Positions 50,001 through 62,370 of a DNA stretch of 64,000 bases are shown piece by piece. A program made the translations under genes and the position numbers. The DNA is taken from contig JAHLKC010000017.1 of assembly GCA_025449115.1 (NCBI GenBank), positions 62,001-126,000 on the forward strand. Direction: 5' to 3'. Position 1 is the first letter of the stretch, and each line of letters begins with the position of its first letter. A model generated the notes under the pieces. The model was given only the letters and a program-made list of their open reading frames with translations. It made no database searches and had not been told where the DNA came from. The stretch is from Chytridium lagenaria (Eukaryota > Chytridiomycota > Chytridiomycetes > Chytridiales > Chytridiaceae).

Positions 50001-50859
50001 CCGAAATGGCTCTCCGCTCCTTCAACCACCTCATGCACTACGGTGAGCCCGTTATTCGCCGCGCCGTGCCCTCGCCCTTGGCCTCCTCTTCGCATCCAAC
50101 CCTGCCGTCGCCGTCCTCGATATTCTGTCCAAGTACTCTCACGACAATGACAGCGAGGTGGCCATCAACTCGATTTTTGCGATGGGACTTGTCGGTGCAG
50201 GAACCAACAATGCTAGACTTGCGCAGATGTTGAGACAACTTGCGGCATATTACTATAAAGACCAATTGTTTGTTTATTGTGAGAATTGCTCAGGGTTGGT
50301 GCATATGGGGAAGGGGACTTTGTCGATCAACCCGTTCCATTCGAACCGGTCGCTTTTAAGCCCGGTTTCTGTTGCTGGGCTTTTAACGGTTTTAACGGCG
50401 TTTACGGATGTGAAGACTTGTAAGTTTTTTTGTTCAATTATATGTTGGTTGGCGGCTAACTTCTATTTACAGTGATTCTTGACAGAGCCCACTACCTCCT
50501 TTACTTCCTCGTTCCGGCTATCTACCGAGGTTCCTCATCACCCTTGACGAGAACCTTAAGAGCATCCCTGTTACCGTCAGGGTTGGACAGGTAAGAAATT
50601 TCTTACATTTTTTCCGATTGGCATGACACATTTTGACACTAATTCTTACCAATCTCATTAGGCTGTTGAGACTGTCGGACAGGCGGGTCGTCCTAAGACC
50701 ATCACGGGTTTCCAAACGCACTCTACGCCCGTCCTTCTTGCTTACTCTGAACGCGCCGAACTTGCGACGGAGGAGTATGTGCCACTCACTTCCGTGCTTG
50801 AGGGATTCGTTATTTTGAAAAAGAACCCAGATTACATGGATGAGGACAAGGACAAGTAA
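47093..50859 (+). CDS. RPN1: 26S proteasome regulatory subunit RPN1 (PSMD2)
   Basis: This is the largest non-ATPase subunit of the proteasome base. It is a scaffold for ubiquitin-like shuttle factors and the deubiquitinase Ubp6. ATG at 47093 gives [20 protein letters not shown] and a Lys/Glu-rich start, then [20 protein letters not shown]. Conserved parts include [34 protein letters not shown] and [22 protein letters not shown] (proteasome/cyclosome) repeats follow, such as [40 protein letters not shown] and [17 protein letters not shown]. The C-terminus is [20 protein letters not shown] and YMDEDKDK, with the stop at 50857. It is a multi-exon gene and begins only 37 bases after the GPCR stop, so the 3' end of one overlaps the promoter of the other. 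Frame breaks near 48695, 48705, 49440-49500 and 50080 are small and look like base-calling errors. Confidence 0.96.
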
Positions 50860-51104
50860 TTTAACGTTGTGCGGGGGATTGGGGTCTGAAAAGATTTGTA
50901 GAGTTTGGTGTTGGAGGTTTTCTTGTGGCCCCAGGTGTGGGAATTTTTTCAGTGAAAATATAAATATGATATGAAAAGGAAAATGCTAGTATTATATGCA
51001 GCGTTTTAACATTGTATTTATATCACAGTGAATATTGGCGTTCATCATCATTGGAACCTTTTTGATTATCAAAATTAAAAATCTTAGGCAAGGAAGTGAG
51101 TGCA

Positions 51105-54100
51105 TCACAACTTCCCATCCGGAGCGTTCGACGATACACCACTCTGCTCCGCAATTCCGGCGATCAACGCCAAAAATTCCGATATGGCCGACGCGTTCCG
51201 AAATTGGCAGATATGGATGGACGCGTTTTGACGTGAAGTGGTCGCAAGTGGTCCCATTCTCAAAAGAACGCAGTTGGGGTGGGATGGCGATGGAGGTTGG
51301 AGGGTTTGAGGAGTGAAGAAAGATGTGAGACCGATCTTTAAACTGGTTAGTGGCAAGTTTAAGGATAAAGTCTCTACTTGCGTGTCGGTGTTGATAATGG
51401 TGATGAGTGCGGTTTTTGGACAGATGGAGATGGTGCTTTTCTTCCAGAGGGAAAGAAGACGGGAGGTATCCTTTAAAGACCGCAAGAAAAGACGTGTTAC
51501 GTTAGGTAAACGAATAAATGAGGAAGTTATAACTCACCTTTACAGGTATAGTCACACATAGCAACCCATCTTCAGTCATGTTATTCTTCACAATTTTCAC
51601 TTCCTTATCTCCCTTCTCCAAATCCCTTTTCCCGGTCTCCTCCTCACTCCTCCTAGATCGTGCCCCTCTCGACCTCAAACTCCTCGAACCCATTGACCTT
51701 CCACTCCCCAAACTCTCGTTCCGCTCCTTCGCTTTCAACGCAATCCACGCCGCCCGCCCCACCGTCCCCGCCATTATAACGACCATGGCGACAAACACCA
51801 GAGCAACAATTACAGCCGTAGTTGCAACGTAGTTCGACGCCCCCCCCGTAATACACACCAGTGGTGACGACGAGCGCGATGAGGATGGATTGGAGGCCGT
51901 AAAGGATGTGGAGGGATTCTGGGATGGTTCGGGTGAGAAAGGCGAGGAGGAGGGAGAGAAGGAGGAGGAGGTGTTGTAGATGATGAGGAGAGGGGCGTAA
52001 AGAGCGGATTTTTGGGGATGTGCACTCGATGTGGTAGGAGTTCGGGGATGTTGTGGTAGAGACGGAGGTTGGGGAAAGGGGAGACTGAACTGCCATGTTA
52101 GGAGAAGAATGATATTTGGAAGGGAGATGGGGAGGGATAAAATTAGGAGGTTGCGGTCTTCGAGGTGGGTGATGCGCTGAAAAGCGTTTAGTAATAAATA
52201 TAAAAGGAATGTGATTTTAGTATCGCACGAATGAAAAGATGAGAAAATGAGGATAATACCTTAATCAAGGAGCGATTTTCGCACACCCTAAAGATTCGGT
52301 ATAGTTTTGGAAGGAGGCCTGCAATAAAAACAAATCAAAAGTCCCAAAAGGTTAAATCAACAGTCTAGAAAAAGCCTACGGCGAATAAGATAAATACCTT
52401 GAATAAATATCGAGTACCCCATCCACTGTGTCCAACTCCTCATTCGACACCACCCGTCCTGTTCCATCTCCCCCAAATAAGTCCAAACCCCCATAAACCC
52501 AACTCCAAGTCCGATCCCCTGCAAAACCAGAAACACAACCCCCATCTGTCGGATCTTATGGCGTTGAAGATGATCACGATGAGGCTTACGAGGAGGAGGA
52601 GGAGGCAAACGAAGATAGCGGTGGTGAGGACTGTGCCGTAGGTGGATACTGGGGAGAGAATGTCGCGCGTTAAGAGTGGGGAGGAGAGAGGGGGTGTTGT
52701 GGAGTTCTGTCGGAATGTGGGAGGGGAGGGGGAGGAGGGTTTGGAGGGGGTTTGTGAGGAAGGATGGGGTTGAGACGGCCTTGGAATGAGGTTCGTGATG
52801 GTAAAGACGCTGAGAGTAGTAACGTAAGATTGAGATATTGTTGGCAAATAAATAACATCAAAGGAGCAGGGAACAAAGAACGACAAAGATACACGAAAAA
52901 AAGAAGCGCGAGAAGAACATCACAAAAAAAAAGGTGTAAGTATAGGTCTCGGAAGTTAGAATATTTTGCGGGAAACTCACCTCTTTCTATCACTATTTTC
53001 ATCAAACTCTACCCAACCCGACGTCCCCTCAAACGCCACCCCCTCGTAAATCCCACAGCATCCACTCCAGTCCTCCGACCCACAATTTCTCCAACCGCTG
53101 TAGTCTCGACAATCCTTTTGAACCCGGCCGCCATCGCCAGGAGGCAGTCACGGAGGTGGTAGGAAGTAAACGGTGGAGTTTTATTATACATCTGGCGGAA
53201 GCTGTAATTGTTATTAAAAGCTATGGGATGAAGGGGGGCCGCCATACCGAATTGTAAAGTCGATAAACCCTGGGCTATCTCGGAGCATGCGCGAGAGAAA
53301 GATCATGCCTTCAGCGTTTTCGCGGTCTTCGGATGTATACGGGAAGAGGGTGTTGGGGTCTAAGGGGAACAAAAATCAACACCATGCTATAATAGTATAG
53401 GCTTAAACTCACCGTATAAACGTTTGTGCATACCCTCAACACGGTCTGAGCCTATCCAGAGGTACTGTTGGCGTAGTAAATGACCCCACAGTTGCATAGG
53501 AATGAATTAAAAGGTGAACCAACTCAAATTACGACAACATGTGCTATAAACAGCAAAAGTGAGTACTGCATAACTAACCTCACGCCCCGTCATACCCAAC
53601 CTCCTCGCCTCCCTCAACATCAAAATCGCGTCCTCCCCGTCTCCCACAACTACAAAAATCCGCGCATCCGACGTTTTCAACGACGCCATCTGCAATCGAA
53701 ACTCTGTGTCCCCGCGATTATAGGCTTCGTTTCGAAGTGTTGTGATGTTCAAGGTAAGCGCACGCGACTGAAAACCGCTGGAAACTAATTGTGTTAGATA
53801 ATAGTTGGGTGAGAGCGAAGGCACCTCCGAAACCATAGAAGGTGTTGGCGGATATAAGCGCGACTTTTGTCCATCCGAAATACGATACGAGGGAGGCGAG
53901 GGCGTGGCCCTGGGCTTCGTCGCTTGGTGCTGAGGAAGGTTAGAGATGAAGAGAAATATTAGAAGATAACGTACTTATTCTAAAGAGATGGGTGAAATCG
54001 GCTTTGTCGGAGAATGAGGGATCAGTTGCGGGTGTACATTGAACAATCTATGCGTTGTCAAGAATACGTTGTTACTACGAGACTGAATTCAGCCGCACTG

Positions 54101-54705
54101 AAAAAAACGCGAAGTGTTAGCTACAACCTTGAAAACCCCTGACGCCAGCGCCGCAGGTCCAACTCGCTCCGAATCGATATCTCCCACTATACCAACTGTC
54201 ATACCGCTATCATTTGTGCCTGTTGCGTTTCCCCTTATTGCCAAATCCACCGCCACTTCTGTCGCGAGACCAATGGATGAGTTCGACGTTCGGAATGTGA
54301 GAGCGTAACGGAGGGTTGGGTGGAAAAAGGGATTGCTTATAGTTTTATTAGAGTAGCTGAAGAATGGGAAGTTAAGATCTTGTAGGGTGAGGTTAAGGAC
54401 TTGAAGCGTTGAGGTGATTGTGGGATCTAGAAACTTAAGTTGTAAAAATAGGCACGTTGGCTGACCTTCTAATGGAATGACGACCCGATGTTGAGTACAG
54501 TGAAGTTTTTGTGGCGGTGAAGTTGTAACGGTCGGCGTTGCCTGCAACGTCGAAGATCTGGCGTGCCATTTGTTGTGCTTGATTGTCCAAGGACAGTTAT
54601 GACGAAGATAATAATGACAAAGATGAATCTGACTAAGGAAAGCGGTGCGAGTGAGGTGAAGAAACATGGAAGTCGCCAAGGTGGCTTATGTAGTCTCCGT
54701 TTCAT
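51105..54705 (-). CDS. Second class C GPCR, paralogue of the 43.8-kb receptor
   Basis: ATG at 54705 starts a long signal peptide/anchor (LVRFIFVIIIFVITVLGQSS). The Venus-flytrap exons include YSNKTISNPFFHPTLRYALT, TVGIVGDIDSERVGPAALAS, CTPATDPSFSDKADFTHLFR, PSDEAQGHALASLVSYFGWT and TSDARIFVVVGDGEDAILML. A Pro/Ser-rich linker is followed by membrane helices: VLTTAIFVCLLLLLVSLIVI, VVFLVLQGIGLGVGFMGVW, TQWMGYSIFIQG, LPISLPNIILLLTWQF, LQHLLLLLSLLLAFL, GLQSILIALVVTTGVYYGG and VATTAVIVALVFVAMVVIMA. The cytosolic tail is long and basic (SGRSMGSRSLRSRGARSRRS). The stop is at 51105. It shares PSDEAQG, GYxxFIQG..LPKL and YxIECxSP with the other receptor. Frame breaks occur in the linker, around TM5-TM6 and near 54420-54540. 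Confidence 0.85.
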
Positions 54706-55603
54706 GACTTGATCTTTCTGTCAGTTTGGATTCTGCAGTCAATTTAGGAACCAACTCTTTTATAAGTGCCTGGCTGCCACAAATGATTTATTGACGTTCT
54801 GTATCGTCGTTGCAATTTCCAGCATAGTCTCCTCAGCGATTAAGTTGCTACATTGACCTCTTTATCCTCTACTGCAAACCTGCATGGCCTAGAAAACCAC
54901 ACTTTGCTGCAGGAGAAACGCGGCGATCTTATAAACCCTCTTTCCGATAAAGATTTGCAGGCAGCTGTATACATCCTGTGGGTCAGTATAGTGGTGTGGG
55001 CGAGGTTCTTCGACTCTAATCACGGCTTGACGCGCTTGTTCAGTGCAGTCGACGCGTCATATTGAGTCTTTCTTGTAGCGCAATGGTCACTCCCTCTGGA
55101 GTACTACTTACCAACGTTACGCGTACATATAGAAGTCTTCTTATGTTTAATATGACTAGACTTTGGCCACGGGAATGTAAAAATAAATCAAAAACAATAA
55201 ATGATCTATGAGTCCAGGCCGCGAGGCGATGACACCAAAGATGACGCCCATCATCTCCCATACAACGTCTAATCCACGTTTTTTGACCTACCAGCCCATT
55301 ATAAACCCGGATTGTTCCGATATCCAAACTCAAAAAAATTATCATCAATGACGTCCATGGCTTAATTGTTAAGAAATGTGATATTTCATAATTTGAAAGC
55401 AGCATTTCCTTTACTGCATTTATAAATAGACATTGAGGAAACCTGCTTTTGACATTGAAAAAAGCAGCATTTCCAGGTTACCCGAAAGTCAAAACTTTTT
55501 TTTTGTCAAGATTTCAACCTGTTTCTCCTTCTTTCCTTTTTTTTTTTTTTTTTTTTTTCTGTAGGATCCCCTCATTCAACCTCAAAGAGACCATCTTGCA
55601 AAC
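54706..55603. other. Divergent region between second GPCR and ADP/ATP carrier
   Basis: This 0.9-kb stretch lies between divergent starts. A T-run of 22 bases (55537-55558), within a pyrimidine-rich stretch that begins about 100 bases before the carrier ATG, is a likely promoter element of this highly expressed gene. Frames at 54853-55065 (+) and 55040-55405 (-) have no recognisable content. Confidence 0.45.
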
Positions 55604-55710
55604 ATGAGCGGCGAAAAGAAGGGCGGAAAGAAGAATGACCTTAACTCGTTCATGATCGGTGAGTACTGCTCAAAAGAGACTGCCTTTTGCTTTATTAGAG
55701 CTTCTTGGCT

Positions 55711-55746
<36 letters not shown>

Positions 55747-57411
55747 GTATTGTCAAGAGCATTGGATAGATCGAGACTTGTGACTACTGGAAAGGGCTTT
55801 TATGTTTACTCCTTACTTTTTTGAGACGCTTTGCGGTTGACAACGGTCATCTTTACCCACGCGTATGATGATCTGTCATTTCCTGGCTTGGTACCGGCTT
55901 CAGCCGTCCTCCCTTGACTTGTTATGATCTCTTTGAGTTGTCGATGGCAGTTACCGCCTACACCATCTGTATTCACAGTTTTGTTTCCGGTTGTTGCTCG
56001 ATGCCCTTTGTGATCATGACGCCATATTTTGCTTATATCTAACTGAGGCTGTGTGGCATCTTTCACTCTTCCGCGTTCCCACCACCACAAATCTTTCGTA
56101 TCATTATATCCCTTTCATACTCGCACGGAGAAAAACTTTTTACGATACTCTCCCGTTGTTCGTTCGGTCTCGCTTGAGGCGGTCTGCCCTAGTTTTTTCA
56201 TTTTTCACAACCTGACAATCCTTTGTTCTGATTGGATCGGTTTTGCTTGGATCGTTGAATTGACACTGCTCACACTCGCACCACACCATCGCCCTCATAT
56301 CTACTTGATCTGCTCATGATGCTAACCACTGTTGGTTCCTATTTTTGCAGACTTCCTTATGGGTGGTGTCTCGGCTGCTGTCTCCAAGACTGCTGCTGTA
56401 AGTTCCTCTTTTATTTCTTCTAGTTCGCCTGAATACGCCGCTCGTACGAAGTGCTTAAACGACATTTAATTTTTACAAATTAGGCCCCCATTGAGCGTGT
56501 CAAGCTCCTCATCCAGAACCAGGATGAGATGATCAAGTCTGGACGTCTTGCGACTCCCTACAAGGGTATCGGTGACTGTTTCGGCCGTGTCATCAAGGAG
56601 GAGGGCATGGGCTCCCTCTGGCGTGGAAACACCGCCAACGTCATCCGTTACTTCCCCACTCAGGCCCTCAACTTTGCCTTCAAGGACTACTTCAAGCGCA
56701 TGTTCGGCTTCAAGAAGGAGGTGAACTACTGGAACTGGTTCGCCGGTAACCTCGCCTCTGGTGGTCTTGCCGGTGCCTCTTCCCTTGCCTTCGTCTACTC
56801 CCTCGACTACGCCCGTACCCGTCTCGCTAACGACTCCAAGTCTTCCAAGAAGGGTGGAGGTGAACGTCAGTTCAACGGTCTCATTGATGTCTACAAGAAG
56901 ACCATTGCCTCTGGTTAGTTTTTTCTCTCTACATCTCCTATGTTTACTCTTTTAAAATATTGTGTACCGACTAATATTTCTTTCTTAATCAGACGGTATT
57001 GCCGGTCTCTACCGTGGATTCGTTATCTCTTGCGTTGGTATCATCGTCTACCGTGGTCTCTACTTTGGTCTCTACGACTCGATCAAGCCCGTCGTCCTCA
57101 CTGGTGCTTGGGAGGGTAACTTCGGTATCTCGTTCGCCCTTGGTTTCGTCATTACCAACGCTGCCGGTCTCGCTTCCTACCCCATTGACACTATCCGTCG
57201 TCGTATGATGATGACCTCTGGTGAGGCCGTCAAGTACAGGTCTTCCATGCACGCTGCCTCTGAGATTGTTAAGAAGGAAGGTTTCAAGTCCCTCTTCAAG
57301 GGTGCTGGTGCCAACATTCTCCGTGCTATCGCTGGTGCCGGTGTGTTGTCCGGTTACGATCAACTCCAGATCATCGTCTTTGGCAAGTCCTACGGTGGTG
57401 GCTCTGGTTAA
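55604..57411 (+). CDS. Mitochondrial ADP/ATP carrier
   Basis: This inner-membrane antiporter exports ATP and imports ADP. Four exons join exactly in phase at GT-AG: 55604-55658, 56351-56397, 56484-56913 and 56993-57411, giving 316 residues. The protein starts [20 protein letters not shown]. It contains three mitochondrial-carrier repeats with signatures [21 protein letters not shown] and [11 protein letters not shown], each followed by the acidic/aromatic half. RRRMMM is the nucleotide-carrier signature. Other parts such as [20 protein letters not shown] match the family throughout. Intron 1 is long (692 bp) and holds a GT microsatellite. No frame break was seen. Strong codon bias (CTC, GGT, ATC, GTC) agrees with high expression. 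Confidence 0.98.
55713..55748. repeat. GT microsatellite in carrier intron 1
   Basis: About 18 GT units, with one GC interruption, lie inside the first intron of the ADP/ATP carrier gene. Confidence 0.9.
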
Positions 57412-58420
57412 GCGGTCCTTTCCCTTTAATGTGACGTGACATGGAGTCGTGTGGGGAATTTTTTTTTTCCCATTCCTTATGAAGCGAATCTAAACCTTTT
57501 CTTTATCCCTTTTTTATGTTGTTTTCGGAGTCTTGACGCCCTTTGGTCTCTTTGGGACGTGTATGGATTTCATGCTTACATTGTTTTATTTCAAGGATAA
57601 AAGTTGATTATTTTGCCTTTTCCTTTCTCACAGTTTGTGCGAGTTTTAATTATTTGTTTTTTCCTTAATGTCTCACTTTTTCGTTGCTTTGGTTTGTGCC
57701 TCTTACAAAGGATAAACTTCGGGAATAAAGAGGGAGAATACGGGAGGATCATGTTTCTTTGTTGCTTGTTTGTTTGTTGGGTTAGAAGAGCCTCTTTTTT
57801 GTTGTTGTTATACGTAAAGAGATTACGTTTGATATTTTTGCCTCTTAGATGCCTTCCGATTGCCATTTTGTAATGCGTGTGAGATGCCATGGCTCAAAAG
57901 GAATGCGTCCGCGGAACTTGGGGTTTTGTTTGAAAAATGACTGGTCGCGATACTAAGAGTGATGATCTCAATCGACTGACGGATTACTCCTGACGGGTTA
58001 ACAGGCTGCAGGCCATTTCTGTAACATTACGTGACCCTCCCCCTGCTACTAAAGTTGTCGATGGGCTTTGCCCGCTCTCTTTAAACTTGCTTCCTGATGG
58101 CCAGGAGAGGATTCAAATAGCCATAACTGAGGTGTTACAAAAACCATACAACCGCATGTAAGCATTTCTCTACGAAGGTCCAGAGGGCGTCATCCAATCC
58201 ATCACATCACATCCCAATCCATAGCAAGACTTATCATAGATTGATGGTGTACGATATATCCATGTGCATGATCCATTTAATCGAAGCAGGGAACGGATGA
58301 CTCTCGATGTGATGGATTGATGAACACTCACCTCGTCATCACCACTCGTCACTCTGAATGCCGTTCTCTAACCACCCTTCTTTTCAGTAAGGACGTTAGT
58401 CGAACCCATTCTACACAAAC
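57412..58420. other. Intergenic between carrier and eS12
   Basis: 57412-57860 is T-rich and probably the carrier's 3' region. 57860-58420 should contain the eS12 promoter and leader; 58376-58387 is a CT/T-rich stretch close to the start, with possible 5' leader splicing signals (TTTTCAG at 58381). No protein gene was seen. Confidence 0.4.
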
Positions 58421-59127
58421 ATGTCGACTGAAGGAGATGCCGTTGAGGTCGAGGCCGTCGAGGTCGCTGCTGACGCCCCCCGTGGCCAGCTTACCGTTGA
58501 GGAGGCCCTCCAGGAAGTCCTCAAGAAGGCCCTTGTCCACGATGGTCTTGCCCGTGGTCTCCGTGAGTCCGTCAAGGCCCTTGACCGGTAAGAATACGCA
58601 GCCGGTCTTGATACCGTGGTGGCCCGTATTATAAAACCTTTATGTGATGAAAAACACCTATAATTGTTTCAACCCCATCTTAACCCGGCTAATACCTCAT
58701 GCTCGGGAACCGTGGTGATCTTATGGATGTTTCTGAACCTTACCCCCAAATCCTCTCCCCTCCTGACCCTCTCCTTACTTCAACGCGTTCTAAATTGTTT
58801 TACGCAGTCGTCAAGCCACCTCTGCGTTTACGTCGAGAACCAACACCGAGAAGGAGTACATCAAGCTCGTTGAGGCTCTCTGCGCTGAGCCAACATCAAC
58901 GTGATCCGTGTCTCTGACGCTAAGAAGCTTGGCGAGTGGGTTGGTCTTTGCAAGATTGACGCCAACGGTGAGGCCAGGAAGGTTGTTGGATGCTCTTGCG
59001 TTGTCGTCAAGGACTTTGGAGAGGATCTGAGGCTAGGACTGTTCTCCCTTAAGTGAGTACATGGATTTGTGATTTCAAAAGGTGTATGCGATGCTGATGC
59101 GTTTTGCAGCTCCTTCCAGGGACGTTA
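58421..59127 (+). CDS. RPS12: Small-subunit ribosomal protein eS12 (RPS12)
   Basis: This is a 40S beak protein of the L7Ae-like fold. Exon 1 is 58421-58587 (donor GTAAGA), exon 2 is 58808-59052 and exon 3 is 59110-59127. The protein starts [20 protein letters not shown] and reads [20 protein letters not shown], then [15 protein letters not shown]. Exon 2 carries [13 protein letters not shown], then [20 protein letters not shown] and [17 protein letters not shown]. The last residues are NSFQGR and a stop. Exon 2 needs several single-base insertions (near 58820, 58835, 58888 and 59020) to keep one frame, e.g. [12 protein letters not shown] in place of the written reading. A conserved essential gene would not carry these, so sequence error is the best explanation. 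Intron 1 is 220 bp. Confidence 0.93.
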
Positions 59128-59975
59128 AGGTGGATGGCGGACGCGGTTTGAGGAAAAATCACTACACCTGACGCAATGATCTTCTAGTATTTGATACACA
59201 TATTTCTACCGTTGGAATTTGAAGGCTTCACCCTATTGCCGTTGATTAATTTTGTTTCATGAGGTCCGTATATCTCATGCTTGTCAAGGTGAGAATTTAT
59301 GAATTTTTATTTAGTTCTTTATAAGTGCTTTATTTATGGTCGCGTTGATGATCGTGGACGCTCCCTCTTCTGAAATAATGTTGTGGAAAATGTCCAACCG
59401 GAATCATATGTTAATGTCTGAGCTACCTTGTACATCCCCTACCGTTCTTCCCGCTTGTATACACAGAATATCTAACCTCTCCTTTTATTAGATTGATATT
59501 TCGGTGATTGGGATTTTGGGTCTTCATAGTTTCGATGTGTTGATGTTTGTTCAGTTTAATAAAGAAGGGAGTTGTGTGGGGTGGTTGAGTATTCGGCCGT
59601 GGGTTACCTCAAAATACGACCATCTTTCTTGTTATGCTTAACACCCTATTATAATTATTTTGAGGGAATCTGGAAATAATTCGGGAGCTTCTTGGAAGAG
59701 GTGCTCAACACCAACCGCGCTTTCACTTGTTTCTCAACACCAACCGCGCTCCACTTATTCCATGTCGTTCGAGAATTTCGGTTTCTGCCAGTGACTACAT
59801 TTTCTTTCCCATCGCGTCGGTCATGTCCCATCAACACGGATCAATACTGTTTGCAGGTCGACATGATATTCCGTCTCCGGAAAAAATGAAAAGGAGCATA
59901 TATTTGATCGAATAGTGCGTCATCTTTGCACTGCTGTTAAGTGGATTATTGTATCTGTTTATGAATTCTATCAAT
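59128..59975. other. Intergenic between convergent eS12 and RUS genes
   Basis: AT-rich, with no supported gene. A short duplication at 59700-59756 (CAACACCAACCGCGCT twice, about 33 bp apart) is the only structure noticed. Confidence 0.45.
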
Positions 59976-61935
59976 CTATACCCCTTCTCTACAGCCTCTT
60001 TGAATCCTCACCTCCCTCCCTCCCCAAACAGCTCGTCTACCTCTATCCTCCCAAAACACAGCATCAGTCCTCCACCCCATCTCATTCAAGTTCTTGCAAA
60101 GCCCGTCAAAATATCTTCGTGTCCAATCGCCAGACGTTTTTAACTCTTGTGTGAATGTATCGGGTGTGAGGGTACGTAAGTAAGGTCGGAGTTGATGACG
60201 GAGTCGTGAGACGTGGAGAAGGGAACGGATGATGTCGATATGGGTTGCGGATTGGTGGTAGGTGAGATGAATGTGGGATAAGGGGGAGGATGGGGAGGAG
60301 GAGAAGTGGACGCCGATAAGATAGTTTTCGCACTTTGAAGATTGTGGGAAAGAGTTGTTTGATTTAGCTATAATCTAAAAGATCGTGATATAAGTAAAAC
60401 AAGAACTCACTTCCATCACCTCCACGACCCTCCACATCTCGTCTGTATCTCTAAAACACTCTTCCAAATTCACCCCCATCTTTACTTTTGGCACATCCAC
60501 TCCCTTCCCCACCCACTCCCCAAACCCACTCGTCCACTTCTCCATCTCGTCAACCCCCCTAACGCCACGCCCCCAACAAACTCCTCACACAAAATCCTGA
60601 CCCTCGCCGCATTCAACGTTTCAAACCGAGCACTTTCCACCATCCACCAAGTCGCGGCGACGTGAATTGGAACAAGGACGCTGAAACATGAGAATAAGAA
60701 GACGTGGGAGTGGGAAAGGCTTAGGAGAGAGACACCAAGGGAGATTCCGAGGAGATGGGCGACGGTCATTTGGCTGTCGTCTTTGGCGACGGAGATCACC
60801 GACGTTGCCATGGAGAGCAAAGTTGTGGGTGAATGTCATGTGGGTGGCATTGTAGATGGAGAAACTGGGCGAGAGAAAGTGAATATTAGACGTTCAGAAG
60901 CGATGGATGAATCGAGATAATGAATTGACAGAAGGATGTGGGGAAAAAGAAAAAAGAAGTCGAATGGGAAGTAAATAGCTTCGAAACATAAAAGAAGAGA
61001 AAGAAACGGGAAAGATGTAATGGAAACTTGACGGCAAACACTCAACTGCACAGCCCTCAACGCAAACCCCACACTCGCCATCACCAAAAACCACTCTCCT
61101 CCCACCAAAACGGTCCCCAACTGCATCAACGCCCCACACACACTCGCAACCTCCCCAATGATTTTCCATGTCTTCGGATGGGAATCAAAAGACCCCGCAA
61201 ACCGCTGAATCAAAAAGAGCTTTCCAATCTCTCCTAACCCGTCTTTGAGAACCCATTGAATCGCTACAGCCGTGCCGGTTGCGCTGGCGGCGGACATATT
61301 GGAGGGATTCGAGCATGGCTTGGTTGCAGAGGACAGAGACCTTAACCAAACGCGTCATAAATTTACGACTTCAACCATATAAACCTTTAAAATTATAGAA
61401 AACTCACAGTACTCCACACGAAGCTCTCTACACCTTGCAACCAATGCACTTTAGCATAAACGCGATGCACAGTGTCAGGATATCCGACCGGTAAAAACGT
61501 AGTTCGAAGCCACATTACAATCACATTAGGTAACCATCGTCCCCATCCTCGTTTTATGAGGGTGCCCCGTATCTCGTCCTCCCAAATGTACGGTTTATCA
61601 GTCGACGTGGTGATGGAGGGATGTATGTAGATGCGTTTTCGGCCGTGAATGGTTTCATGGAGAGGATAAATGCGATCGGGACTTTGGGGGATGCGATGTG
61701 GGGATGGGATGTTTGAGAGGGTGGGAAGTTGGTAAACATGCGGGGGGTACATGGGATGGTGTGCGTTCGTTTTAGGTTGACAGATTTCGAAGTGAACAGG
61801 GGGATGCAGATGGTAGATAAAAAAGGCCGCGGAATGCAGACTGAGCAATGCATGAACCGTGTGAGTCGATGCATGGAGCGGTTTTGTCGGAAGAGTTGTA
61901 GGCTTGTGTATTAGCGGCTGTACAGCAAGGAGCAT
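59976..61935 (-). CDS. RUS/DUF647 family membrane protein
   Basis: This is a Root UVB Sensitive-type protein (DUF647; human RUSF1/C16orf58 relatives), of unclear molecular function. ATG at 61935 was chosen as the first ATG of the open first exon (MLLAVQPLIHKPTTLPTKPL). A presumed targeting or variable N-terminus is followed by the family start FLPVGYPDTVHRVYAKVHWL and QGVESFVWSTVS. Later exons give TGTAVAIQWVLKDGLGEIGK and LFLIQRFAGSFDSHPKTWKI. Hydrophobic EVASVCGALMQLGTVLVGGE comes next, and then KDDSQMTVAHLLGISLGVSL, a hallmark, with LVPIHVAATWWMVESARFET. The C-terminal domain reads TPDTFTQELKTSGDWTRRYF and LCKNLNEMGWRTDAVFWEDR, with the stop at 59976-59978. Frame breaks fall near 61300 and 60560. 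The family is best studied in plants but occurs in animals and fungi. Confidence 0.88.
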
Positions 61936-62370
61936 GGACCCTTTCCGATTTTTATGAAACGGTTTTGGACTCAGTGATGTCACAGCAAACAACGTGACAA
62001 TTCTTATTATGCTGTGTTATCATGAACATCTAGGATTTAGCTTTTGCATTTCAATGTCTCCTCGTTTATCTTTTTGTTTGCCCTATTCTTTCTCTCTTCC
62101 CTGTCATACTTACGCGTACGTATTATAAATACAGTAACAAACTAGGGAGTTGAACAGCTTTTCTTCTCCTCGAAAGTACAGAGTGTAAAATGGTATCCCA
62201 TCAAATCAGGAAAACAGAGGCAGTTCGAATTTTGAATTGAATGACCAACGAGATTGTGTTTTTAAGAAAGAAACATGATAAAAAGGATGTTGAAGAAGAG
62301 TATGAACGAGATATTGCAATCGAAAAGCCCAAAAGGAGTAAAACGGAGACTTAGGGTAGGGAATTCCAGT
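61936..62370. other. Intergenic, no supported gene
   Basis: AT-rich sequence between the RUS start and the UNG stop. It should contain the RUS promoter. Confidence 0.45.
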
